A stretch of 64,000 nucleotides of DNA, from assembly GCA_030348385.1 (NCBI GenBank), contig JAUCFP010000006.1, positions 2,910,501-2,974,500 of the forward strand, given 5' to 3'. Positions 24,525 to 32,607 of this stretch are shown piece after piece; the first letter of the stretch is position 1; every line of letters begins with the position of its first letter. The notes under the pieces are model-generated. The model saw nothing but the letters and a program-made list of their open reading frames with translations, had not been told where the DNA came from and ran no database searches. This DNA is from Cytobacillus sp. NJ13. GTDB lineage: Bacteria > Bacillota > Bacilli > Bacillales > Cytobacillaceae. The translations under genes were made by a program, and so were the position numbers.

Positions 24525-26684
24525 ATGTGGAAAATTTACAAAAAGGATATTAGAAGTATTTTTACGAATTGGGTTGCGGCAGTATTAATCGGAGGTTTGA
24601 CGTTATTGCCTTCTTTATATGCCTGGTTTAACATCGAGGCTTCCTGGGATCCATATAGTCAAACGAATCAGCTTCCAGTAGGAATAGTGAATGAAGATGC
24701 CGGAGCAGTGGTTCGTGATATGGACATACATATTGGAGATGACATCGTCAAGGAATTGAAGAAGAATAATGATATGGATTGGCACTTTGATGACCGTAAA
24801 GACGCGATGGATAAGGTGCAATACGGCGACTATTTTGCCGTCATCGTGATTCCGAAAAATTTCTCTCAGAAGCTGGGAACTGTCATTGAAGATCAGCCCG
24901 AAAAAGCGAAAATCGAGTATTATGTAAATGAAAAAATCAATGCCATTGCGCCCAAAATCACCGAAAAAGGTGCAGGCGGGATTGTCGATACGGTTACAAG
25001 CAATTTCATCTCTACCGTGAACGGTACTATTTTTGAGAAGTTTAATGATTTGGGTCTGGAGATTGAAAAAGACCTTCCGGATATAAAGAGGTTCGAAGAG
25101 TATGTTTTTCAAATGGAGGAAAAGCTTCCTGAAATCCATTCCTTATTAAGCAGCTCCCTGTCCGATGCAGAAAATGCCAAAAAAATAATTGATAAGGCAC
25201 AAGCACTCGTTCCCGATGCCAAACGCGCAGCAGGCAACGGTCTGCAGACCATTAATGAAACGATGAAATTTATAAACGCGGCTGAGATTCGCCTGAATGC
25301 AATGGAGCCTCAGGTTCAGGAGAATCTGGAGAAGGTCCAGAATATGGCGGTGAAGGTGAACGATTTTATCTCTGCGGTTCAATCCTCTGATTTAAACTTG
25401 GACCAGGGAAAGGAAATCGGCAATCAAATCAATGAGCAGATAGCGGGTTCGCTTCAGAATATCGAGGCAATCGAAACAGCACTAAAGCAGCTGCAGGAAT
25501 CAAATAATGAACAAGGCACAAGCCAGAATCAGGAACAAATCAATCAGGTTTTGGAACAATTGGCTGCATTAAAGCAGGAATTGCAGACTATCCAGGAAAA
25601 CGGGCAGAAGGTCAATGCCTTTCTTTCAGACAAGCAGCAGGAAGCTGATGAATTAATCACCCGCCTTCAGGAAAATTCAGCTGCAGCTGCAGGCAGGATT
25701 GACGCATTCGTTAAAGAATATAATGAAAACATCCGGCCAGCCATCAAACAGGAAGTGGCCAGCGCCAAGGAAACATTGAGTAATGCCCGGAATATCCTGA
25801 CTGAAATACAATCTGCCATGCCTGAGGTCGAAAAAATTCTTGCTAATACAGAGGGAAACTTAGATGAAGGGGAGGAAACACTTAAACATATCATCGGAGA
25901 GTTTCCGTACGTCAGCGAAAAGATTAATCAATTAGCCGACCGGATCCGGGACATTCAGGGCGAGACAGACATCAATGAGATTATTGAGCTGCTGCAAAAT
26001 GATCCGGAAGCAGAGAAGGGATTTTTCGAGGAACCTGTTCTGCTCAACAAAAACAGCCTTTTTCCAATTCAAAACTACGGAACAGGCATGACTCCCTTTT
26101 ATACCGTACTTGCGATATGGGTAGGTGCCCTTCTGCTAATTTCCCTGTTGGCCACAGATATTCATCACCATGAAGACTTTACAGGAAAACAAATCTATTT
26201 CGGCAAGCTACTCACCTTCCTAAGCATTGGATTTGCACAGACCCTGGTCGTAACTATAGGGGATATCTTCATTCTGGGAGTGGATGCAGCAGCACCAGTA
26301 TGGTTTATCCTGTTTGGACTGGTAAGCAGCTTGGTGTTTATATTAATTGTTTATACATTAGTATCTGTATTTGGCGATGTAGGTAAAGCCATGGCGATTG
26401 TCTTGCTGGTGCTTCAAATTGCAGGTGCTGGCGGAACCTATCCGACCGCCTTGCTTCCGGAATTTTTCCAAACCATCCACCCCTTCCTGCCCTTCTCTTA
26501 TGCCATTGATTTAATGAGAGAAGCCGTCGGAGGCATTGTTTGGGAGAGAGTATACAGAGACCTCCTGATCCTGATGCTATTCGGTTTCATTGCACTATTA
26601 ATTGGAACCTTCCTGAAAGAGCCATTAAGCAGAAAAACGAAAGCGCTGATGAAGAAATCGAAGGAATCCGGGTTGTTTCATTAG
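24525..26684 (+). CDS. yhgE: YhgE/Pip family membrane protein
   Basis: This is a 719-aa protein. One transmembrane helix near the N-terminus (about 15-34, GGLTLLPSLYAWFNIEASWDPY) is followed by an extracellular region of about 480 residues with a long coiled-coil part (about 200-490). Five or six membrane helices close the protein (about 525-705), related to ABC-2 permeases. PVGIVNEDAGA and YFAVIVIP are typical of the YhgE/Pip family; the phage-infection protein Pip of Lactococcus and ESX-associated proteins belong here. Its role in this organism is unknown. No strong ribosome site is seen before the ATG; TTGTTG-17 bp-TATATT about 60 nt upstream may be the promoter. Confidence 0.85.
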   Translation: MWKIYKKDIRSIFTNWVAAVLIGGLTLLPSLYAWFNIEASWDPYSQTNQLPVGIVNEDAGAVVRDMDIHIGDDIVKELKKNNDMDWHFDDRKDAMDKVQYGDYFAVIVIPKNFSQKLGTVIEDQPEKAKIEYYVNEKINAIAPKITEKGAGGIVDTVTSNFISTVNGTIFEKFNDLGLEIEKDLPDIKRFEEYVFQMEEKLPEIHSLLSSSLSDAENAKKIIDKAQALVPDAKRAAGNGLQTINETMKFINAAEIRLNAMEPQVQENLEKVQNMAVKVNDFISAVQSSDLNLDQGKEIGNQINEQIAGSLQNIEAIETALKQLQESNNEQGTSQNQEQINQVLEQLAALKQELQTIQENGQKVNAFLSDKQQEADELITRLQENSAAAAGRIDAFVKEYNENIRPAIKQEVASAKETLSNARNILTEIQSAMPEVEKILANTEGNLDEGEETLKHIIGEFPYVSEKINQLADRIRDIQGETDINEIIELLQNDPEAEKGFFEEPVLLNKNSLFPIQNYGTGMTPFYTVLAIWVGALLLISLLATDIHHHEDFTGKQIYFGKLLTFLSIGFAQTLVVTIGDIFILGVDAAAPVWFILFGLVSSLVFILIVYTLVSVFGDVGKAMAIVLLVLQIAGAGGTYPTALLPEFFQTIHPFLPFSYAIDLMREAVGGIVWERVYRDLLILMLFGFIALLIGTFLKEPLSRKTKALMKKSKESGLFH

Positions 26685-26708
26685 GGTCTAAAAGTTTCAT
26701 TAACCCTC

Positions 26709-26737
26709 TTGACCTTTTCCAAAATGTGTATTAAAAT
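26709..26737 (+). promoter_or_regulatory. promoter of the triple T-box thrS transcript
   Basis: TTGACC (26709-26714) and TAAAAT (26732-26737) are exactly 17 bp apart, and the predicted start lies about 7-10 nt before the first Stem I. It is the only good promoter I see for the three leaders and the synthetase. Confidence 0.75.
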
Positions 26738-26753
26738 CAGTAAAAATATCCAA

Positions 26754-27015
26754 TAAGAGCTATGAAAAGGACACGAATCTTTCTTTATTTTCTTTCCAGA
26801 GATCAGGGCCACCGGCTGCAAGCCCTGAAGAAAAGGGATTGGTTTACCGCCTTGGAGCTATTATAGTGAAATGATGTACTCAGAGTATCTATAATCGGGG
26901 AATCCGTTATCTTTTTGAGCATAAAGCAGTCTTTCGATATGCTTTATGGAATTAGGGTGGAACCACGGCCGCACTCGTCCCTTTTGCTGGGATGAGTGCG
27001 GCTTTTTATTTTATT
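26754..27015 (+). ncRNA. T-box leader 1 (threonine-specific)
   Basis: Stem I is closed by GAGCT near 26757 and GGAGCT near 26855. The specifier codon is ACC at 26846-26848 (Thr), followed by G and the CCTT helix. The T-box AGGGTGGAACCACGG is at 26954-26968. The terminator is CCGCACTCGTCCC with GGGATGAGTGCGG and a T run ending near 27013. Uncharged tRNA-Thr should favour read-through. Confidence 0.95.
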
Positions 27016-27023
27016 ATAACTAT

Positions 27024-27288
27024 ATAGTTAGCGTTGAAAAGGACATGGATCATTCTTTATTTTCTTTCCAGAGATCAGGGTCACCGGCTGCAAGCCCTGA
27101 AGAAACGGAATTGATTTACCGCCTTGGAGCTATTATGGTGAAATAATCTATATCAGAGTATCCATAATCGGGGAATCCGTTATCTTTTTGAGCATAAAGC
27201 AGTCTTTCGATATGCTTTATGGAATTAGGGTGGAACCACGGCCGCACTCGTCCCTTTTGCTGGGATGAGTGCGGCTTTTTATTTTAAT
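27024..27288 (+). ncRNA. T-box leader 2 (threonine-specific)
   Basis: This is nearly identical to leader 1, offset by 272-273 nt. Specifier ACC is at 27118-27120, the T-box AGGGTGGAACCACGG at 27227-27241, and the terminator is the same as in leader 1. It has a complete antiterminator and terminator of its own, so each leader can act separately. Confidence 0.95.
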
Positions 27289-27296
27289 TAAAACTA

Positions 27297-27560
27297 TATA
27301 GTTAGCGTTGAAAAGGACATGAATCATTTTTTATTTTCTTTCCAGAGATCAGGGCCACCGGCTGCAAGCCCTGAAGAAAAGGGAATGATTTACCGCCTTG
27401 GAGTTTATTATGGGGAAATGATCTATATCAGAGTATCCATAATCGGGGAATCCGTTATCTTTTGAGCATAAAACAGTCTTTCGATTGCTTTATGGAATTA
27501 GGGTGGCACCACGACCACACTCGTCCCTATGTTTGGGAGGAGTGTGGTCTTTTTTTATAA
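27297..27560 (+). ncRNA. T-box leader 3 (threonine-specific)
   Basis: Specifier ACC is at 27392-27394 and the T-box AGGGTGGCACCACGA at 27500-27514. The terminator differs from the others (CCACACTCGTCCC with GGGAGGAGTGTGG), and two G-C pairs have become A-T pairs on both sides of the stem. Such paired changes show that the structure is under selection. The ribosome site of thrS follows 10 nt later. Confidence 0.95.
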
Positions 27561-27583
27561 CTAAAAATCTGGAGGAATTAAAA

Positions 27584-28786
27584 ATGGAAGCAGAAAAAAT
27601 AAATCATAGAAAGTTAGGTCAAGAGCTGGAGCTTTTCACATCCATGGAGGAAGCCCCAGGAATGCCTTTTTTCCTGCCAAAGGGAATGGTGATGCGAAAT
27701 GAACTTGAAAGTTACTGGAGAAGAAAACACCAGCGGGCAGGCTATCAGGAAATTAAGACACCGATTATGATGAAACAGGAACTTTGGGAACAATCCGGCC
27801 ATTGGGATCATTATCATGAAAATATGTATTTCTCAAATGTGGATGAACAAAATTATGCGATAAAGCCCATGAACTGCCCGGGTGCGATATTGGTTTTCAA
27901 CAGCAAACGGAGAAGCTACCGGGAATTGCCCCTCCGCTATGCGGAGCTGGGATTAGTCCACAGACACGAACTCTCAGGTTCTTTAAATGGACTGTTAAGA
28001 GTTCGGTCGTTCACTCAAGATGACGCCCATTTATTTGTGATGGCTGATCAGATTGAAGCGGAGATTGATAAAATACTTGTCCTAATTGACGAGTTCTACT
28101 CCCATTTTGGTTTTGACTATAAAGTTGAACTTTCAACACGTCCAGAGGAATACATGGGATCACAGGAAATGTGGGAACGTGCTGAAGGGGCTTTAGAATC
28201 TGTTTTGAAAAACAAAGGAGTTAACTATCAGATTAATCCTGGTGATGGGGCATTTTACGGGCCGAAAATTGACTTCCATATATTGGATTCACTCGGCAGA
28301 AGCTGGCAATGCGGTACAGTCCAGCTGGATTTTCAAATGCCGCAAAAGTTTAATTGTGCTTATGTTGGTGAAGATAACAAACTTCATCTTCCCATTATGA
28401 TTCATAGGGCCATCTTTGGTTCAGTTGAACGTTTCATGGCCATTCTAATTGAACATTTTGCAGGGGATTTTCCTCTGTGGCTGTCACCCGTTCAAGCAAA
28501 GATCATTCCCATCTCAGATGCCCATGCAGAATATGCAGACAATATAAAATCACAATTGGAATCGGCAGGTATCCGTGCAGAGGTCGACTTCAGAACAGAG
28601 AAAATGGGACTCAAGATCAGAGAAGCCGAAAAACAGAAAGTTTCCTACATGCTGGTGATTGGTGATAAAGAAATGGAGCAGCAATCCCTGTCGCTGAGAA
28701 AACGTCAAGAGGGAAATATCGGTGCAATGAGCATACAGGAAGTAATTGACCGGTTTATTAATGAAATAAACGGCGTCGGCAGATAA
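27584..28786 (+). CDS. thrS: threonyl-tRNA synthetase lacking the TGS and editing domains
   Basis: This is a 400-aa class II synthetase, against about 640 aa for normal bacterial ThrRS. It starts at the catalytic domain (INHRKLGQELELF, matching about residue 240 of the E. coli enzyme) and lacks the N-terminal TGS and editing (N2) regions. The core is intact: KPMNCPGA (zinc Cys98), FTQDDAHLF (zinc His149), IMIHRAIFGSVERF (zinc His274) and a full anticodon-binding domain. GGAGG sits 8 nt before the ATG. It should charge tRNA-Thr but cannot clear Ser-tRNA-Thr by itself. Three T-boxes control it, as in B. subtilis thrZ, which however encodes a full-length enzyme. Confidence 0.93.
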   Translation: MEAEKINHRKLGQELELFTSMEEAPGMPFFLPKGMVMRNELESYWRRKHQRAGYQEIKTPIMMKQELWEQSGHWDHYHENMYFSNVDEQNYAIKPMNCPGAILVFNSKRRSYRELPLRYAELGLVHRHELSGSLNGLLRVRSFTQDDAHLFVMADQIEAEIDKILVLIDEFYSHFGFDYKVELSTRPEEYMGSQEMWERAEGALESVLKNKGVNYQINPGDGAFYGPKIDFHILDSLGRSWQCGTVQLDFQMPQKFNCAYVGEDNKLHLPIMIHRAIFGSVERFMAILIEHFAGDFPLWLSPVQAKIIPISDAHAEYADNIKSQLESAGIRAEVDFRTEKMGLKIREAEKQKVSYMLVIGDKEMEQQSLSLRKRQEGNIGAMSIQEVIDRFINEINGVGR

Positions 28787-28795
28787 ATCTTTCAA

Positions 28796-28832
28796 GCTCA
28801 GAAGGAATCTATTCCTTTTGGGCTTTTCTTAG
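28796..28832 (+). terminator. intrinsic terminator of thrS
   Basis: AAGGAAT and ATTCCTT pair, extended by AGC with GCT, and are followed by a T-rich tail, starting 10 nt after the stop codon. Confidence 0.7.
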
Positions 28833-29012
28833 AAATACACATTTTTTTACCAAGTATTTGTATTCACGCCTGAAAGCATAATCAGCACTCCAAATTCCAG
28901 TTTTCCCCTTAAAGGTATCTTTGCTTACATATGTATGTTACAATGAAATGTGAACCAAATCTTTAGGGTCTACTTGACTTTTCTTAGTCACCCCTTCGAA
29001 AGGGGGATAAAA

Positions 29013-29372
29013 TTGGAGAAAATAAGCGTATTCCTGGATGATTATCGGAAAGCGCCTGATGGTCATGTATTAGTTGAGACCATTGATGAGTGTATCCATT
29101 TGCTTCAGACCTTTGAAATTGACCACTTGTCTTTGGACCATGATTTAGTAAGCAAATCGAGAAATGGTCTTATGCTTGTTCATATAATGGTTCAAAAACA
29201 GCTATTTGCAGATCGCATAACTGTTCACTCTGCCAATTCAGTAGGCGGGAAAGCTATGTATCATTATTTAAAACAAGCACAGCGCGATTTTGAAATGCCC
29301 ACTGACATTAAAGTACTCTTAAGACCACTGCCCCTAAACTTCATTCCGCCGAATTACCTGCACAAATATTAG
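29013..29372 (+). CDS. cyclic-phosphate processing receiver (cREC)-like protein
   Basis: This is a 119-aa protein. ISVFLDDYRKAPDGHVLV at the N-terminus has the acidic pair, and HLSLDHDLV the further acidic residues, of small receiver-like (cREC) domains predicted to act on cyclic phosphates. VHSANSVGGKAM follows. The start is the TTG at 29013 with AAAGGGGG 6 nt upstream. No known partner lies beside it; a link to the synthetase upstream is not implied. Confidence 0.68.
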   Translation: MEKISVFLDDYRKAPDGHVLVETIDECIHLLQTFEIDHLSLDHDLVSKSRNGLMLVHIMVQKQLFADRITVHSANSVGGKAMYHYLKQAQRDFEMPTDIKVLLRPLPLNFIPPNYLHKY

Positions 29373-29431
29373 AGTTCCATCGACTAACACTTATTCCCGC
29401 TTGATCACAGACAATTTATATAAATATGGGT

Positions 29432-29470
29432 GGGGAGCAAAGGTTAATAACTGCTTCCTTTTTTATATTT
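29432..29470 (+). terminator. possible terminator after the cREC-like gene
   Basis: GGAGCA and TGCTTCC pair with one irregular base and are followed by TTTTTTAT. It lies 60 nt after the stop codon. I see nothing else in 29373-29614. Confidence 0.5.
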
Positions 29471-29614
29471 CTTTGTTTAAACAGCTGAGTAAAAGAAAAA
29501 CCAGTCTGGCATTGAAAGCCGATTTTTGAGTTTCCTTTATTTTTTCAAATTCCTCCTTTGCTAATGAATAAAGACGTTTATTCTAACGAATTCTAAGACA
29601 ATGGAGGGAATAAG

Positions 29615-30094
29615 ATGAAGCAGCCAGATTTCGCTTTAACTCAAGGCTGGTGGTATCCTGCCATTCTTGGTTTGGTTCTAATTTCAATTGTGATTTTCAT
29701 GTCAAAGAAAAGAATAAGCTGGAAGGAAATATACATAATCTTTGGTCTAATCGGTTATATCGTTTGGATGGTTGATATCACAATAGCCGTTCCATTAGAT
29801 CTTTTTGACATCGGTGACCCGCAAAAAGAAGGACTGCCTGAGCTTTTACTTTTTGGTATCATCCCCTCTTGTTTATCAGTCATCTATTTGAACTTTTACA
29901 AAAAAGAAAGCAAATGGTTCTGGGTCATCTTATTTGTCATCCTTTCACTTATCCTTGAATGGCTCACAGTTAAAGCAGGATTAATGAAACGCTGGAATAC
30001 TTGGTGGTCAACCCCTGTCCACATCACTGCTTATGCCTTTTTCCTGCCGTGGCTTTTAAAATTTATAAGAAGAACTGAACCTTATCAAAAATAA
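29615..30094 (+). CDS. CBO0543-like integral membrane protein
   Basis: This is a 159-aa protein with about five hydrophobic segments (about 14-30, 41-61, 79-92, 104-121, 137-150). WWYPAILGLV, GLIGYIVWMVDI and SLILEWLTVKAGLMK fit the CBO0543 family of small membrane proteins common in Bacillus and Clostridium. The function is unknown. GGAGGG lies 8 nt before the ATG. Confidence 0.65.
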   Translation: MKQPDFALTQGWWYPAILGLVLISIVIFMSKKRISWKEIYIIFGLIGYIVWMVDITIAVPLDLFDIGDPQKEGLPELLLFGIIPSCLSVIYLNFYKKESKWFWVILFVILSLILEWLTVKAGLMKRWNTWWSTPVHITAYAFFLPWLLKFIRRTEPYQK

Positions 30095-30132
30095 ATCCGC
30101 TCCTCCAAATACGAGGAACGGATTTTTCTTTA
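30094..30132. terminator. bidirectional intrinsic terminator
   Basis: AATCCG-TCCTC and GAGGA-CGGATT form a stem with T-rich tails on both strands, between the convergent membrane-protein gene and the aminoacylase operon. Confidence 0.8.
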
Positions 30133-30147
30133 AGATCAGCTTTACCC

Positions 30148-31323
30148 TTATTCGTTCAAGTATGCCCAGGCATATTGTCCATATAGCTCTGCACCTGTTG
30201 ATAAGGCGTCTTCGTCAATATTGAATTTGCCGTGGTGGTGAGCCCACTCTGTGTCTTTTTCAGGATTGCCGCTGCCGACGAGGGCGAAGCTGCCAGGTGC
30301 TTTGTCCAGGAAGAAACTGAAATCTTCGGCCCCCATTGTGGGCTTTTCGTTAAATAGAACCTCTTCCCCGAAAGCTTCGGAAGCAACTTTTTGTACGAGT
30401 TTTGCGCTGTATTCATCATTGATCACCGCTTGGGAACCCCGGATGTATTCCACCTTTGCAGTTGCACCGTAGATCGCAGCCGTGTTTTCAGCATAATGCT
30501 GGAGCTGCTTTTCTATATGATCCCTTGTTTCAGGATTGAAACAGCGGACGGTCCCCTCAATGACTGCATTTTCTGCGATGATGTTGAACCTTGTGCCGGC
30601 AATCATTTTTCCGATGGTGAGTACGGCAGGAAGCTGGGCATCAATGCTTCTGGACACAACGCTCTGCACATTCATGACAAAGGAAGAGGCGACAACGGCC
30701 GCATCAATGCAATCATGCGGCATAGCACCATGCCCGCCCTTGCCTTTAAATGTCACCTTGAAGATATCAGCTGATGCGAAGGAAGGCCCTGGTGTACAGG
30801 ACACCTTATGTGTCGGCATTTGCGACCAGATGTGGATGCCAAAGACATTGGCCACGCCTTTCATCGCTCCCTGTTCCACCATCATCTTTGCCCCTTCCGC
30901 TACTTCTTCGGCTGGCTGGAACAGCAGGCGGACGTTCCCCGGCAATTCTTCTTTTATCTCATTTAATGACTTGGCGGCAATAAGCAGCATGGCGGTATGG
31001 GCATCATGTCCGCATGCATGCATTTTGCCATTTTCCAGGGATGCATAAGGCAGATCCTTATTCAATTCTTCCACCTGCAGCGCATCCATGTCTCCCCTTA
31101 AAGCTACCGTCTTTCCAGGCTTCGCGCCTGCTATTTCTGCAATGACACCAGTTGGTTCCGTTCTTTTAAATGGGATGCCCAGACCATCAAGATACTCACA
31201 GATAAATTGCGTGGTTTTGTATTCCTCCCATGACACCTCTGGTTCACGATGCAATTTTCTGCGCAGTTCCGTTAATTCATCACTATATGCCCCAATCAAT
31301 TCCTTTAGCCTGTTATGAATCAT
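30148..31323 (-). CDS. M20 family amidohydrolase (aminoacylase/IAA-amino acid hydrolase type)
   Basis: This is a 391-aa zinc metallopeptidase-fold enzyme. Metal and active-site motifs are LRGDMDAL, MHACGHDAH, FQPAEEVAEGAK and the late GAEDFSFF. The dimerisation domain is about residues 180-295 (GKGGHGAMPHD). Relatives release amino acids from N-acyl amino acids or peptides. It begins 3 nt after the stop of the preceding hydrolase gene, with GGAGGCGG as ribosome site, so it is the last gene of a three-gene operon. Confidence 0.88.
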   Translation of the reverse strand: MIHNRLKELIGAYSDELTELRRKLHREPEVSWEEYKTTQFICEYLDGLGIPFKRTEPTGVIAEIAGAKPGKTVALRGDMDALQVEELNKDLPYASLENGKMHACGHDAHTAMLLIAAKSLNEIKEELPGNVRLLFQPAEEVAEGAKMMVEQGAMKGVANVFGIHIWSQMPTHKVSCTPGPSFASADIFKVTFKGKGGHGAMPHDCIDAAVVASSFVMNVQSVVSRSIDAQLPAVLTIGKMIAGTRFNIIAENAVIEGTVRCFNPETRDHIEKQLQHYAENTAAIYGATAKVEYIRGSQAVINDEYSAKLVQKVASEAFGEEVLFNEKPTMGAEDFSFFLDKAPGSFALVGSGNPEKDTEWAHHHGKFNIDEDALSTGAELYGQYAWAYLNE

Positions 31324-31326
31324 TGC

Positions 31327-32589
31327 TTATTCCGCCTCCGTTAGCTCTATTGCTGCCTCAAACAGGATTTGAACAGCTTCGGCGATATGCCGGGAATCAG
31401 ACCATTCTTCTGGACAATGGCTCAGACCGTTTTTACTTGGAATAAACAGCATCCCAGTACTTGTGTAATCAGCGAAAACCATAGCATCGTGCCCAGCGCC
31501 GCTATTCATGGAGCATGATGTGAAACCCAGTTCACTGCTTTTCTCCTTTAACAGGCTGATAATCTCTTTATTCATCTCTTTTGGCTGGATATATAAAAGC
31601 TGTTCAACGGTTATTTCTACTCCGCTATCACGATAGGAACCTGCTAATTCTTTCACTTTTTGAATAACATTCTGGACATGTTCCTCCTTGCCGGAGCGAA
31701 TGTCTACAGAAAATACAGTTTGATCCGGAATTACATTGGCTCCATTTGGATATACCTGCAATTGCCCGGTTGTCACTACCGTCCCTTCTCCTTCCGCTTC
31801 AGCCAGTTCTGGAAATTGGGCTATCATCCTGGCGGCTGCAACCAGCGCGTCAGACCTCCTATCCATTGGAGTGGTCCCTGCGTGTCCGGCCTGTCCTTTT
31901 ACGGTTACTTCCAATTGCGTTAAGCCGACAATCGCTTCGACAATCCCGATTGGGATATTCTTCTCTTCTAAAATAGGTCCCTGTTCAATATGCAATTCCA
32001 GATAAGCCTTTACAGACTGCTGGTCTCTTGTTTTCGGAAGAGATGGATCGAGCCCGATTTTCTCCATGGCTTCAACGGTCGTAATTCCATCTTTATCTTT
32101 CAATAATTTGAAGTCTTCCTCAGCCAGCAGACCGGCCATTCCGCGTGAACCCATTAAGCCGCCGCCGAATCTTGAGCCTTCCTCTTCAATAAGGGCGATA
32201 ACCTCCAGAGGATATTTCGGCGTTAAACCATTCTCAGTGAAAAGTGCAGCCACCTCAAGTCCTGCTACAACTCCGGCAGGGCCATCATAAGATCCCCCAT
32301 TCGGGACGGAATCAAAGTGAGAGCCGATCAGAACACTTGGCGCATCTTTTTGGGAGCCTTCAAGCTTTCCAAAGATATTGCCCAATCCATCTTCCCGGAC
32401 AGTCAAGCCCGTTTCCTTCATTTTTGCTTTAATATACCGCCGTGCAAGCAGATCCTCCTGGCTATACGTCAGCCGGGTTGTTCCTCTGCCTGGAGTCGCT
32501 GTATAAGTGCTTAAGGTGTCAATATGGTTTTCGATTCGCGCCTGCACTTTTTCCAGATTCACATTTTTCCCTGTTTGAACTTCACTCAT
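31327..32589 (-). CDS. Zn-dependent hydrolase of the N-carbamoyl-L-amino acid / allantoate amidohydrolase family
   Basis: This is a 420-aa protein. SHFDSVPNGGSYDGPAGVVA, IEEEGSRFGGGLMGSRG, ELHIEQGPILEEK and the late MNSGAGHDAMVFA are the signature motifs of HyuC/AmaB/AllC-type di-metal hydrolases. It hydrolyses an N-carbamoyl or ureido group from an amino acid-like substrate. Between a permease gene and an aminoacylase gene, it probably works in salvage of modified amino acids. Allantoate cannot be excluded, but no other allantoin gene is nearby. Confidence 0.87.
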   Translation of the reverse strand: MSEVQTGKNVNLEKVQARIENHIDTLSTYTATPGRGTTRLTYSQEDLLARRYIKAKMKETGLTVREDGLGNIFGKLEGSQKDAPSVLIGSHFDSVPNGGSYDGPAGVVAGLEVAALFTENGLTPKYPLEVIALIEEEGSRFGGGLMGSRGMAGLLAEEDFKLLKDKDGITTVEAMEKIGLDPSLPKTRDQQSVKAYLELHIEQGPILEEKNIPIGIVEAIVGLTQLEVTVKGQAGHAGTTPMDRRSDALVAAARMIAQFPELAEAEGEGTVVTTGQLQVYPNGANVIPDQTVFSVDIRSGKEEHVQNVIQKVKELAGSYRDSGVEITVEQLLYIQPKEMNKEIISLLKEKSSELGFTSCSMNSGAGHDAMVFADYTSTGMLFIPSKNGLSHCPEEWSDSRHIAEAVQILFEAAIELTEAE

Positions 32590-32607
32590 TTCGCTCCAAT
32601 CCCTTTC

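Noticed and set aside
26754..27560. Mobile or repeat element made of the 273-nt direct repeats
   Set aside because: Each unit is a full T-box with specifier, antiterminator and terminator, so the repeats are regulatory leaders.
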